The notes below the pieces were generated by a model. That model searched no databases. It had not been told where the DNA came from and worked only from the letters and a program-made list of their open reading frames with translations. Below, one piece after another: positions 45,311-57,697 of a stretch of 64,000 bases of DNA. Where the stretch lies: contig NW_027418139.1 of assembly GCF_009905375.1 (NCBI RefSeq), forward strand, positions 62,001 to 126,000, in the 5' to 3' direction. The stretch is from Apium graveolens (taxonomy: Eukaryota > Streptophyta > Magnoliopsida > Apiales > Apiaceae). The first letter of the stretch is position 1. Each line of letters starts with the position of its first letter. Both the position numbers and the translations under genes were made by a program.

Positions 45311-46254
45311 TAATTTTGTATATTGTGCTAGGTTATTATCAGGAAGCAGTATCTAACATATAGCACCAGTGACGAGACTTGAGAATATTACGACATATCA
45401 AGCACCTGCTGCACATTACACTTGGAATTGGACTCTAGTAAGATGTGTACAAGTGTACTCCTGATTGGTGAGTTAAAAGAGGAAGTCAGTGCACCACAGT
45501 TCATGGACTTTGCAGCTGCAGATCTATTGGACTATGCAATCTCTTCTTCACAATCTCACTTGAGGTTGGTATGAACTAGTGTACTACTCAAGCAATCGTC
45601 AAGAACATGGTATGGTACTCTAACTGAAGTTATTGTTTAATATGAACTAGTAGAGTCGTCATATTTTTAACTCTCTTATCTTTAGGCACAATCATATTGT
45701 TTAATATGTGCAGTGATATATTGTTTATGCAACATAACAATTAGTATCTAAAGTACTTGACAAGTATCGGTCAATGATATGTTGTTAACATTATGTTGCA
45801 GATATTTGTAAGCTTTTGACATGAATGAGAATTACTTAGACTTTACCCTAAGTGATCAATGTTTTATCAAAAACTCATTCATATTGAAAAACAAAATCAA
45901 ACTTCTTTCTACATTAGTGATTTCTTATTTCATGTAAAATCTTTTGAAATCACTATTGTAAATCATTTTCTCTCTATTACCATATGTTCTGTGTTACAGG
46001 TTTAGTCTCCAATGACTTTCTTTCATTGACAGTCATGAGGTTGAAAACCCACAACTTCTATCCCAGATTGTAAAGACAAATACAGAAACAGAACCAACCA
46101 ACACTCTCTTACCACTAAATGTAGTATGAATGAGCGTGAGGGAGATAGTGCCTTAGTGCACCACATAAGGAAGGTTCTGAAGTCAACCCAGTAGCTATGT
46201 CTCCTACATAGATGAGTAGTATTTAAACCGAGACAACTGCTAGCCCCCATACAT
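45311..46254 (+). other. Non-coding internal DNA of F
   Basis: This is AT-rich DNA with no usable frame. I cannot tell whether it descends from pol or was acquired. No motif cluster is seen. Confidence 0.5.
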
Positions 46255-47070
46255 CTTCTCAAAAAGATGTAATGGCTGAAAAGGCACAAAAACAGTTACT
46301 AGATTCATTCTCTCAACAGGGTGCGTCTATTGAATTTTGCCTGTCGGCCAGGGTATCCGATGTAGTGTCACCATTTCAAATATAAACAATTCTTGATGCA
46401 CAAGGAGAGGTTACACACACAAAGGATGAGTTGACGAAAACAAGAGTTTCGACCATTTTAAGGTCAGATTCGATTGTTTAAGGTTCGTTAATGGACCAAT
46501 TGCCTTTACAGGTGTTAGGAGAGGATACTGATCCAAAAGCCATATGTTAGTGGTCAGTGTCTACCTCCCTAGGCTTAAATCCCCTGGATGCATCTGCGGA
46601 TAGTGGATCTGACATAGGTGCAGATCGGTAACTTGTTGACAATGATTCAGATATTACCTGATGAGTCACAAGGAAATGTCTTCACAGACATTAGAAGGGA
46701 ACTTTGATCTTTATGCTAAATTCGTTGGATCATTGTTTACCTTCCCAGAATTCAAATCTGGAACCCTAAAAGGGAAACTAGCAACTTGTAGATTATGACT
46801 CAGATTCATCTGACGAGTTTAACAAGGATGGGGATTTGTGAACTCCCATTGCACCACCTGTGACCTCCTTAAGGATGGCTAAGGTGATTTTCCTTGCAGG
46901 TACAGCTGAATGTTGGAGCTATGAGAGGAGTGATACACTTGTGAGAATGAGTGTAAACACGAGTGGAGAGAAGAGTGAAACACATGTGAGGTACACTAAA
47001 CAGAATCACACACTCACAGTGAGGAAGAAAGAGAAACTACTTGTTATTTCTTTTCCAACCAAGTGAAATA
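46255..47070 (+). pseudogene. Possible remnant of a downstream ORF in F
   Basis: Stretches such as SSQKDVMAEKAQKQLLDSF near 46255-46310 and several acidic Ser/Asp-rich pieces to 47070 read like decayed coding DNA, with stops in all frames. The position, just before the tract-rich 3' end, matches the downstream ORF in C and E. The homology is only suggested. Confidence 0.4.
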
Positions 47071-47108
47071 TGAGAACTTCTTCAGACGACGGCATACATT
47101 CCTTCACT

Positions 47109-47400
47109 AAGGGGGAGATAAAAGCTTAAGTAATAGTTTGGAGGATTCCTCAACTAAGGGGGAGAAATAGCAGGGAGGAAGAAAAAGATCAAACATGTAC
47201 ACTACACCACACCATTGTTGTTTGTAACTACGGATCCTATTGTACGGGAGAGGTGGTAAACACAAGGTGATTTTCTAGTAAGGGAAGAAGCTGTTTTCAA
47301 AAGGGGAGTACCATTGGTTTTTATCTGCGGATCCTATTGTACGGGAGAGGTGGTAAATGAAGGTGATCTTCTTTAATCAGTTAATTCTCATAGGGGGAGA
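47109..47400 (+). other. Extra polypurine-like tracts of F
   Basis: AAGGGGGAGATA (47109), AAGGGGGAGAAA (about 47157) and TAGGGGGAGA (47391) precede the true tract at 47626. Repeated tracts near the 3' end are known for Sireviruses. Confidence 0.8.
47231..47357 (+). repeat. 30 bp direct repeat pair in F
   Basis: An identical 30-base segment beginning CGGATCCTATTGTACGGG lies at 47231-47260 and 47328-47357, 97 bases apart. Confidence 0.92.
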
Positions 47401-47625
47401 AGCAAGAGAGATATTCGCTTCTCAATAGGAAATGTGGTTGTACAAATGAAGATGGAACTACTTGAAGATATGTTCAGTCTAGAGGAACATCTACATGGAA
47501 TCTGGAAAATGTTAAATCTAGTCCAGAACTTTTCTACTATTTACTTTGCATTTTTGTTTATATCTTTTTCTTATTTGTTAGTTGAGTTATCCTCTAGGTA
47601 TTTGTGTGTTATTGTCTAACAAACA

Positions 47626-47638
47626 AATAGGGGGAGAT
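47626..47638 (+). other. 3' polypurine tract of F
   Basis: AATAGGGGGAGAT lies directly before the 3' LTR. Confidence 0.92.
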
Positions 47639-49006
47639 TGTAAGTCATATGTCATAGCCTATTTGTATATTCGAGGATTCAACTCAACTCAAATAAGAAT
47701 GTAATAAGTAAATAGTGGATCTACCGTCAGAGAGATCTCGCAAAGTAATATCTGTCAAAGGATTCAGAAACAAGGTTCATCTACAAACTTGAGGAGTTAA
47801 TTCACTGGAAGAAGTTCAAGAAGTTGATCATGCCTCAGTGATATAAATCAAGATCGTGGATTTAATCAAGTGACAGAGATCTCGTCAGAGTATCATTAAT
47901 TACAAGGATTTAATCTGAAGAAAATCAAAGTGTCAAAGTCAAGACATGAAGAAACGTCATGGAAGTTAGTCACTCATGAACCAGACAGTACATCGAGTGT
48001 CAACATTGAAGTGGTGGAATTGATTCATAATTTCAGTGATTTTCAGAAGATATTCAGAAGATTGGTTGCTGCTCAAGGTTAGTATTAATTCTCTATTAAT
48101 TAATAAAGTCATATAATTTAATTAAGAAAATAAATTATATCTGCAAAGATTAATTTATTTGATTAATTAAATTAATTGATTAATTAATTCAGAATTAATA
48201 TTAAGGTTTTTCAGAATTTGTAATTGGTTAAAATCTGTTTTAATTCCAAAAAGACAATTGATTGTATTAGTATGACAATCGGTATGACAATCAATAGTCA
48301 TACCGAAAGTCATGTTAATTCAGTTGATTGTCTTACCAGAATTATTATTAGATTAAAATCACTTATTAATTCAGCAAAAACAATCTGTTTGAACTACTAT
48401 GACAATCGGTATGACAATTGATTGTCCTACCGAAAGTCTTGCTAGTTCATTCTGATTGTCTTGCTAGTTGTAAGGATAGTCCTACCGATTGTCTTGCTGA
48501 GCTCAGGATTGTCTTGCCAGTTCAATTCTATTCGGCTGTTGATTAAAAAGAAGCAGAGCAGCAACAACTCAATCATCCATCCAATACACAAGTCAAAAAC
48601 AAGAACACAGCAGCCGCAGCAAATATTTCATTTTTCATCTGCTTACTTCAAGATTAAATTTCTAGTTTGTAAAGTTAAATCCAATCAACTAGAAATCATT
48701 CTCTTGTTCTTGTGTAACAATCTAGCGGATCAAAATCCCTAGAACTTAATCTCAAATCGCGTTTAACATTTGATTCTAATTATTGTAAAAATAGAAAAAG
48801 TTCATGTCGAATTTATTCTAAATTTGTGATAATTAATTTGAGATTAATTCCTTGTAATCGATACAGTTATTGTAACACCTTTCAAGTTTAATAATATTTT
48901 TATTTAACTTGAATTTTGTTTCACCTTTTTTTTATTCCGCATTTATTCGATTATTTGGTACTGTTTGTATTCAACCCCCCTTCTACAAACACATTGGGAC
49001 CTAACA
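47639..49006 (+). repeat. 3' LTR of element F (1368 bp)
   Basis: It is the same length as the 5' LTR. By eye the differences are single bases near 47884, 47956, 47960, 48231 and 48620. Confidence 0.96.
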
Positions 49007-49011
49007 AGTTG
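49007..49011. repeat. Right target-site duplication of F (AGTTG)
   Basis: It matches 41422-41426. The A2 LTR sequence resumes directly after it. Confidence 0.95.
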
Positions 49012-52000
49012 GTTAAAACATGAAGTAATGGACTCATGTGTTGAGGTTTGGAGGGATTTTGGGTTGTAATGTTGATTGTGGGTTGATTGTGGATTGATTT
49101 GGAGTTGTACAAATTTGGTAATCGCGTAAACATAGCCGTCATAATGTCCGATTATCCTAGACTGTTTTTGTTCATAACATCAGGACCTGAGAACTCACGG
49201 TTAGGTTTTGATCATTGCCATGATTAGATAGTCCATGTTACGAGCTTCGTTTTGATATGTGGTACGCTTGAATCCGATGTACGGTTTAGGAGAAACGGCC
49301 GGTTTGAGTAACGGGGTTTCGCGAACGAACCATTTCCCCTCGCCTTACTTTGAAACCTTGGTTAAGGACCTTAAATGACTAATTGGGATATGAAACAATT
49401 ATGTTAAGTGTATTAGGCAGTTGGTAGGGTACTCGCGAAAGAATCGCCTTAAAACCCTTAATGGTTAATTTATTAAAAATGGTGGAGCCGAGGGTACTCG
49501 AATGACTTATGTGATTTGTTAAGCGTAGAAATGACCATAAGGAAACGTTAGGGTTCAATTGGTTAAAGTCTAGTTTCTTAAGAGACCGTGGTTTAATTCC
49601 GGATTATGTTGTTATTCATAGGTTACCGGACCCACTCTAAGCTTAAGTCTACCCCGGAGCACTCAGGCAAGTTTTCTACCCGTTATACTGTTGTTGTGAT
49701 GTATACATATGTATATGCATTATTTTGTGATAGATGCATGGTGGTTAATTAGCAAATCTTGCGATATATTGGAGCATGTGATATGGTATATATGCATGTC
49801 TGTTTCGTAATCTTGATATATATATATCTGTTGATTCAAATGCTTATTAGTTGCATAATACATATGCTAGAGATAAGCAGTAATTGCGTATACCCTTAGT
49901 ATACAGGACCCAAAGGTGAACATTTGCTAAAACCGGGAGTCGATGTTCCCGAGTAATTATATATGTATATATATATATATAGATATAGTTTTCAAAACTA
50001 TGAATCGAATAAGGTTTATTCGATAACTTTATTTTATTAATGAATATTATTTGAATATTCATTCGAGGACTTATGACTCCGTCTATTTTATTAATGAATA
50101 TTATTTTGAATATTCATTCGAGGACTTATGACTCCGTCTATTTTATTAATGAATATTATTATTTGAATATTCATTCGAGGACTTATGACTCCGATTATTT
50201 ACTAATTATTATTCTATATTTTATTAAAGAATAATGTGTCGATAATCAAACTCACTTTTGATTATTCAAATAAAGATAGTACTTTCGTATAAGTATATCT
50301 TTGGTTATTTAATATTCATTTCAAGTATAAGTTTTTAAAACTTCTACTTCAATTATTTTTATAAAGATTATTCTTTATGGAAATATTATTTAAATAATAA
50401 TATTCATAAATTTTCTAATATATTGGGACTGATTTATTTTATTAAATCAGCATCACTCCAAACATTCTTAAAAATGTTTTCGAGTCTTCAAAATGATTTT
50501 AAAGGTTAGGGCGGATCCCAAAGCTCATTTTTATATTTAAGATCCTCCTTTCGAAGGGGATTTAAATACTCGCTCAAAACCTGAGGGATCCGGCTCTGTG
50601 GTGTATTTTATATTCGCAACAAGGTTGCTATTCTGACAAAAGAGTTTTTGATTACTTACCCAACACTCGGGAAGTAAAATTCTGGGAACAAGTTAATCCA
50701 TTAACAGGCATCACCTGGGAAATATCGGTGAGTTTTCCTTTTTAACTAGATACGACTTCTAAGTGGAGCCGTATCAACAAGTTTCTACTTGGGGAAAGGG
50801 AGAACGAGCTTTACGTTTCAGGGTCATGGATTTCATCTGAACTAGGAGTGGCGTAAGTGGTCGAGTGGCGCCGACCCAGCCTTATTATATTGGCCCAAAT
50901 GGCCTAGAAGTTCCGCTAAGACGGTCCATTCCTTAGGAGTCCAGTGTTCGGTTGATAAGTAAATCCGACAGGTTCTCCTCTACATGTAGAAAATGGTGGG
51001 GTTGCACTACTGCGACTGATCATCGTAAGTGGTCTTCTGGGCGCGGCAAACTCCCGTAATGAGTTCATCATCCAATTGGATATTTCTGCAACACTACCCA
51101 GAGCACTTCGATAGAAAGGCTACGGCTGGGCGATTGTTGAGTATTGGCAGGGTCGAGTTTTCAAAATGATGTTTTCATCAAATAAAGTATCTCGTAAGTT
51201 CATTTCATTTTGATGATATTTCAAAGATTGATTCTATACAAGTTTTGTCGTGTAGCTTCATCTATGGGATGAACTATTTATACCTTAAACGGTGGTAGTT
51301 CAAGTAGTATTCGGAAAAAGATATAAGTATATTGGAGTATCTTGTAACTTCATCTTTTCAACTTATATCTAGTTAATGATTATCTTATGAATGATAAAGT
51401 TTTTCAGAAAAATGTTGAGACAAGGTTAGATATATGAGATCACCTTGCAATGATATTTTTATACAGTTATAAACTGGAACTCTGTGTATATTATACATGT
51501 CAGAGGATTTCAAAGATTGTGAAAAATATATATGTATATATACACTGAATATTTTATGACTTGGTCACGTTAAGATATCAACTTGGTTCAATTCTTCTTG
51601 ACCAAGACTTTCATGAGTGCTATGAGAATGCTCATATATTGTTATTCATTATACATATTATTTCGGTGGGCTTGTTGCTCACCCTTGCTTTCTTCTTTCA
51701 TCACACAACAACAGATAGACAAGATGAACAGGATCAAGCTCCCAATTCGTGAGCGGTTAGGAAACGTTCCGCAGTTTCCTGTAGGCGTTGATGCCGTTGT
51801 AGCTGAGGTAGGAACTACCAGTAGGCTAGGCTTTCAACTTTTTTTGTACCGGACTTATGTATCTATATGAATTATAATAATGGCAAAGAAATGTAAATTT
51901 ATTCAGAAACCCTCTTGAGGTGTAATGGTTTATAATTGTGGAATAAAATGACTTATGTTATTTTTGATATTCATCTCTGAGACTATAACTTGTGGTGTGT

Positions 52001-52122
52001 GTGTGTATTGTGGGGTCATAGTACGCAATAGTTGGTTGTTTATAAAGATTGAGTGTTATTAAGGGAAATGGAACTCGTGACAACCCGGATCCCTGACCCC
52101 GGATTTGGGGGTGTTACAGAAA

Positions 52123-52134
52123 TGGTATCAGAGC
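52123..52134 (+). other. Primer-binding site of A2
   Basis: TGGTATCAGAGC lies four bases after the 5' LTR end at 52118, with the same spacing as in A1. Confidence 0.93.
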
Positions 52135-52559
52135 CAAGCGTTATAAACCTCAGAGATGAAGTGACGTTAAAATAATAAGTTCACTAAGATAAATAAGAAC
52201 TCTTGCCAAGTTCATAGTCGGACTACCTAACGTAGTACTGATAGTTTAAACCCTTATGGGAACCCTTATAAATATCGTGATAGGAGCATAGTTCGTTATC
52301 GTATATGGTAGCGGGACTCCGAACCCTGAGGTTGAGGAGCAACAATACGATGATGTTTTATTAGTTATTGGAGATCAGATTGTGGATCCGATAGAGCGTC
52401 CTAACGAGGGACTGGATGATGTTCATATTGAGGATGTAGCAATTGAAGATGTTGTCCTGGAAGAGATTGTTGCTGAGGAGGATCCCGTGGAGGATCCTGA
52501 CAAGAATGAATAAAGGACCACTGAAGAATTGATAACCATGGTTAGGGCGACTACCAGAG
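52135..52559 (+). other. Acidic leader segment of A2
   Basis: A stretch near 52310-52512 reads as an acidic peptide rich in Glu and Asp (PEVEEQ..., EDVVLEEIVAEEDP) and stops at a TAA near 52510. It may be the start of gag or an extra leader ORF. It joins abruptly to RT sequence at about 52560, which suggests an ancient deletion of gag-PR-RT between them. Confidence 0.45.
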
Positions 52560-53400
52560 GTAGGATTGGCCAATAACTATCGTAGATTCATTCAAGTTTG
52601 TAAAGATAGTAGCCCCTTTAACGCGGCTTACTCGTAAGACTGAGAAGTTCGAATGAATAGAAAAATGCGAGAACAGCTTTTAAGAACTGAAGCAAAGGTT
52701 GGTGACGGCCCCTATGTTGGCGTTGCCGGATGGAAAAAGGAGATTTTGTGAAGTGTAGAGATGCTTCGCACAAGGGCCTAGGGTGCGTGCTTATGCAGCA
52801 CGGTAAGGTAATCGCATACACGTCAAGACAATTAAGGGAATATGAAATTCGATATGCCCCCATGATCTTGGGCTCACGGCAATAGATTTTCCCTAAATAT
52901 TGGAGGCACTACTTTTATGGAGAGAAGTGCGAGGTTTACGCAAACCCCAAGAGCTCAAGTATATTTTCACGCAGAAAGAGCTCAACATGCGCCAGAGGAG
53001 GTGGTTAGAGCTAATCAAGGATTACGATTATGAGATTCTTTATCATCCAAGAAAAGCCAATATGGTGGCTGATGCCCTTAGTAGAAAGGAGAGACTCAAA
53101 ATGATAATGTATTCGGAAGAATTGGTAAGAGATTACGAGAAAATGGAAATAGAAGTGAAGGTAACCAGAGCTGGTACCGAAAAGATGTTTGAGATTGTAA
53201 TACAGCCCGAATTATTAAAAAGATCATATTGTGCCAAGAAAAATTGATGAATGAAGGCAGAGGGCCAATGACTGGAGAAGAGATTAATACCGAGAAAGAT
53301 GATAAGGGAATAATGAGGTGTTCCTACAGAATTTAGGTTCCAAATGTTCAAGAGCTTAAAGATGAGATCTTAGATGAAAGCCCTAGTTTGAGGAATAAGA
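52560..53400 (+). pseudogene. RT end, RNase H and integrase N-terminus of A2
   Basis: With frame changes the RT C-terminal part (YRRFI-like, APLTRLTRKTEKFE-like) leads into RNase H ([22 protein letters not shown], then [16 protein letters not shown] and VADALSRKE in the open part 52900-53247). Integrase then begins (GEEI, VPNVQELKDEILDE at about 53337-53380). It is broken by several stops and indels. It lies upstream of gag, contrary to normal order. Confidence 0.75.
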
Positions 53401-53639
53401 TTTAGGGCAAACCCTGAATATGATAGTCAGGGAGGTCGCCATCAAGAAAGAAGGAACCCATAACATAATGAAATGGAAAACAAGGATCTTAACGTATAAA
53501 ATAACCCCGATTATGGGAGAAGGATGAAATATTTTATACTGAGAAAACAGAAGTCGAGCAAGATATGGAGAACCAGAACGGTACTCCTATGGGGCAATTC
53601 ATGGACCTGCCTAAACAAAACTTATACTTTTATTTCCAA

Positions 53640-54060
53640 CCACCACCTTGAGGAAATAATGCGGTGGAAAATTCTTTCATGACCTTTAAGTTGCTAAGCT
53701 CTCAAAGTTCCAAGGAACAAGCTGACCCAGTCGAGGCAAAAGCTTGGCTAAAGGAAATATAGGAATCATTTGAGATTTTAAATGATTTACGAATCACAAA
53801 AGACTGTTTTTGTCACTTACCCTCATAAGAGAGAGGCCACCCGCTGGTGAAAGGCCAAGGAAGGCACGGAGCAAGAGATTATAATAAACTGATTTAAGTT
53901 CAGTCAATTGTTTTCAGGAAAGTACTTCCCAAGGTTATGGAGATAGTGTAAAAGCTTTGGAGCCAGAACAAAGGCAGACGAGTATGATGAATTATGAATC
54001 TAAGTTGTAAAAGTTGTCAAGATTCGTTCTGAGGACACGAATCCAGAATGACGGGATGTT
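53640..54060 (+). pseudogene. Gag remnant of A2
   Basis: Segments SFMTFKLLSSQ, KEQADPVEAKAWLKEI, SFEILNDLRITKD and KYFPRL-like then YESK..KLSRF-like follow the order of gypsy Gag. Stops interrupt it. It lies 250-1000 bases downstream of the RNase H and integrase pieces. Confidence 0.65.
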
Positions 54061-56940
54061 TGAAATCAATGCTTATGTTATGTTGGTTCATAAAATAATG
54101 ATAAGAGAAAGGAAAATAAAAAGAAACTGAAGTGGAAAGGAATATAAAGGCAATATAGTTAGAGGAATGATAAGGGAGTTGGGTATGAGGAAACCCTAAA
54201 GACTCGTAGCAATAGAAATAGAAAAGTATGTAATCATCAGGATGAGGGTGATTCACCATGAGTTAAAATTGATGATTGAAGGCATAAGAGATATATATAT
54301 TTTATCCCCTGTAAGTTGGGAGGATTCGAGGAAACCTTGAGATAGTTCGAAGGATAAATAATGAGACGCGGATAGACTGAGGAGACAAGGAAGTAAGAAA
54401 TTAGGAAAATTGGATGAAGGAAGTGACCTTCAAGAATGTGAAGTGTAAGACCGGTGGCTTGATACCCAGAAAGGGAGACGCCATGTATGAAAGATATTCC
54501 AACATTGAGATGACTATTGAGATAAACAACAAAAGTAAATGAGAAATTACTAAGAAGAAGTTCACGTTAAACATGACCAATATCTTCTGAAACATCCCTG
54601 TTGTCATTACTGAATCAGGCAAGAAAAGTGGATAACCGTTCTTATCTTTTGGAGGCCATATTGATTGACCTCATTTTGAATACAGATGTTATTATGAAAT
54701 TAGGCATATACTATCCAGGTGGGAATGATTGAATAAGATACCCTTATCAGGGATATATGACTTGATTTATCCATGGAAGGATGCATGTACTTTTTTAAAG
54801 TGGGATTAAGGATAGAACATCGGTAACTTAAAATGAATCCTAGGGGAATGCATAAATGTTGGCATTTCACCCTTAATAGGGATAGTATGAGTTTTGACAG
54901 TATGAATTGGAAAGGATTAAGGTAACAATAACCTTTAAGGATCAGTGGAGAAATTTTTCAGAAGTATATAGACAATGATTCCGGTATTAGTAAATGGTAT
55001 CTTGATATGCCCTGTGCCTAGGGTGTACCTGATGAAGGATTTAAGCATAACCTTAGAGGTTTTACAAGGAGAAAAGGTAATATTCAAAGTTCTCAAGAAT
55101 AGAAATTTTGATGAAGGAAATATGACGTAATTTTAATAATGCCAGGTGGGGCACGTGTTGAACCATAAGAAAGTATAGATCGATCCAATGAGGGTCGAGA
55201 TTGGTGAAAACAAGAATGACCCAAGATAAGAGACGTCCTAAGTATGATCAAGAGTCAGTCGTGACAATGTTAACCTCTAAAGACCAAGGCAATAACTTAT
55301 GGAAAAATGGTGAAATTTTTGTTTCTCACCAAAGCATAAGGAAGAGCGTTTTCGCACAAGTAGTGATTGGAAATGAGGTAGAAAATTTAGTTGGAGATCG
55401 TTCAAATGACATTGATTTTAAGGAAATTTTACTATCAGGAATGGCCAAAGAGGTGGCCGACACTTTAAATGTAAGAGGATAATTATAGGCGCTCGTGCCA
55501 GAGGAATACAGTGATGATGGTTGAAGCCGTGAAGGTTGTATTATGGTTTGAAAGATTGACATTCCTTCTGATGACTGTGCAATACCCAACCGTAATAGTA
55601 GTTTGGTAAAGGTTTAATTCGTGTAATCGCCATGAGCGGGCTATCTATCTTAGAAGGTACTATCGTGAGATAAGCCAGGACCATGTTACGAAATGACTAA
55701 ATGAACCTTTGAGATGCATGTCTCCCAGTAAACAAATATGGTTAATAATGGTATTAGCCTGCTATCGTTGCTTTGATTGAAACTCTTCTGTAATTTTTAT
55801 CTGCTTCATGTCATGTATATACGTCAGGATCAGGAATGTTCTTCACGAATCATGAATGGTGATTATGTTACCTCCTTAGAAGAATTCGATACGATATGTA
55901 TGGACTCCGTATGGTTAGCTATTAAGACTTCATAGAAAATGAATGACTACAGTAGGTCAACGGTGGGCCATAGTAATGCAGGAATGATTCTGCGAGTAAT
56001 GAGCCGATTACTTACAACCGTGAGAGTTGTATTGGAATGGATGTTGAGAGTGAGTACCACTAATCGGGTCGTGGTGGTGTATAAGTTATCATTGATAGAC
56101 TAATTAAGTCGATTATCTACCTATTGAATATTTATTCCTTCTTGTCGATAAAGAGTAGTATCACTATACGAAGAAGGTTACGGATTAGCAATGGATTCTA
56201 GTAACTATGATGTCTAGAATGAAATCCGAGATTAGATTTTTGCTGTCGAGGGAGTTTCAAAAGTGAGTGTTTATAAGCTCGAGCAAGAGCATGGGTCCAT
56301 AGAATGATGGACGAATAGTAAATATTCAGACACGTGAAATACGATGCTATAATACTTGATGTTGATATATATACGTATATGTTTTTTTCTCCTATGACAA
56401 ACCTCTATAGTTCAGAGGTAGATTCCAAGCCAGATATTTTGTGGCAGTATATTTTATATATATACAATTCTCTTCAATTCGTTCTTTTCTCTCCTTTTCA
56501 TTTCATATAAGCTGAGAAGAACAACTCTTCCAGAAGGGGAGGTATTGCCGAATGACTATCTATCTGTGTGATAGAAGCCTAGTAGGATACCATCTATTGT
56601 TTAATTATTTGTCAAGTACTAAAGGCTGGCCACCTTCTGTACTAACTATGCAATGTAACAAGTGTTCATGATCATAGTGATCTCTCAATAAATTCTTTTA
56701 CTTCTATATGAAGGACCAAGCTTTCGAAGATGGAGGCAGCTAAAGATGAAGTGGTACCAAGTATGGTGGTATTCCGATTCTAACGTGTTCGTGATACTAA
56801 GGTTGACGTGATTATTAAAAGGTTATAGAACTCTAACGAGCAAAAGTGTAATCAGTATAAAATTTGGTACGGAAGATAGTAACGATTACAAACTGGAAAA
56901 TAGTGGGTATTGAGAAGCAAAAGCTGTAGATCTAGATGAG
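54061..56940 (+). other. Unassigned degenerate internal DNA of A2
   Basis: The 93-codon ORF at 55201-55482 (KRRPKYDQESVVTMLTSKD, Lys/Asp/Glu rich) is the longest frame and is unrecognised. Nothing else reads as a domain. It is collinear with 561-3429 of A1. Protease or integrase core may be buried here. Confidence 0.45.
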
Positions 56941-57660
56941 ATAATGAGAGTCTGTACAATAGACTTGAAAGAAATTTGGAGTGATCACTTAACGCTGATT
57001 AAGTTTTCTTAAGATAATTGATCGTATATCAGTATCGAGGTATCGCCTTATGAGATCCTTGAGGGAAGACAATGTCGATCTCCCTAATGTTAGGATGAAG
57101 TTGTAGAGCGCAAGATGCTCGGACCCGCAGTAGTCCAAGGGACCAGGGATATAATAGATCTAATCAGAGGACGGCTGGTATTAGCCCAAGATGGACACAT
57201 GAAGTATGTTGATTTGACACGAAATGACAAGGAATAGGAAGTAGGGGACCTAGTGTTGTTATAGGTATTCCCTTGGAAAAGATGGATGTGGTTCGGAAAG
57301 AAAGGAAAGCTAAGCCCACGAAGTGTTGGACCCTTGGAGATATTAAGACGTATTGGGAAGTTAACATATGAGCTAGCCCTACCCTCGAACCTGTAGCAAG
57401 TTCATAACGTGTTCCACGTATCAATGTTAAGGAAGTGTAATTCGGATGCCAGACAAATAGGGGCATATGAGCGCATAGACATGCAACCAGACGTAACCTA
57501 TATGGAGCAACCGGGAAGGGTTATAGATTGAAAAGGAACAAGTGCTAAGGAGAAGGGTTATCAAACTAGTCAGAGTTTGATGGTAGAACCACAATGTAGG
57601 AAAATTTACTTGAGAGTTAGAAAGTGCAATGCTAAGAGAGCATCCCTATTCATTTTCTAT
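56941..57660 (+). pseudogene. Integrase C-terminus and chromodomain-like tail of A2
   Basis: Frame-shifted segments read as SYISIEVSPYEIL, CRSPL, KMLGPAVVQ, GKLSPRSVGPLEILRRIGKLTYELALP and HNVFHVSMLRK (about 57395-57438), then a VIKLVRV-like piece that fits a chromodomain. This is the integrase end of chromovirus-type gypsy elements. Stops are frequent. Confidence 0.75.
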
Positions 57661-57684
57661 CCGATTCCGGGACGGAATCCTTTT

Positions 57685-57697
57685 AAGGAGGGGAGAG
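57685..57697 (+). other. 3' polypurine tract of A2
   Basis: AAGGAGGGGAGAG directly precedes the 3' LTR start TGTAATAACC at 57698. Confidence 0.88.

Larger units (their letters stand above)
41427..49006 (+). mobile_element. Copia element F, young and pol-deleted (7580 bp)
   Basis: Two LTRs of exactly 1368 bp (41427-42794, 47639-49006) differ by about five substitutions seen by eye, near 99.6 percent identity. A primer site, an intact gag, a stump of protease, 2.3 kb of mostly non-coding DNA with several GGGGGAGA tracts, and a polypurine tract make up the inside. Integrase, RT and RNase H are absent. It is a Sirevirus-like non-autonomous element that must have used another element's enzymes. 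It sits in the 5' LTR of A2. Confidence 0.94.
40271..52118 (+). repeat. 5' LTR of A2 interrupted by element F
   Basis: It runs TGTAATAACCCC to GGGGGTGTTACA. Removing F and one AGTTG copy leaves about 4.26 kb that aligns with the 3' LTR (57698-61970). It carries about three units of the tandem repeat near 50030-50190 and AT runs near 49960. Small ORFs in it are chance. Confidence 0.93.
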
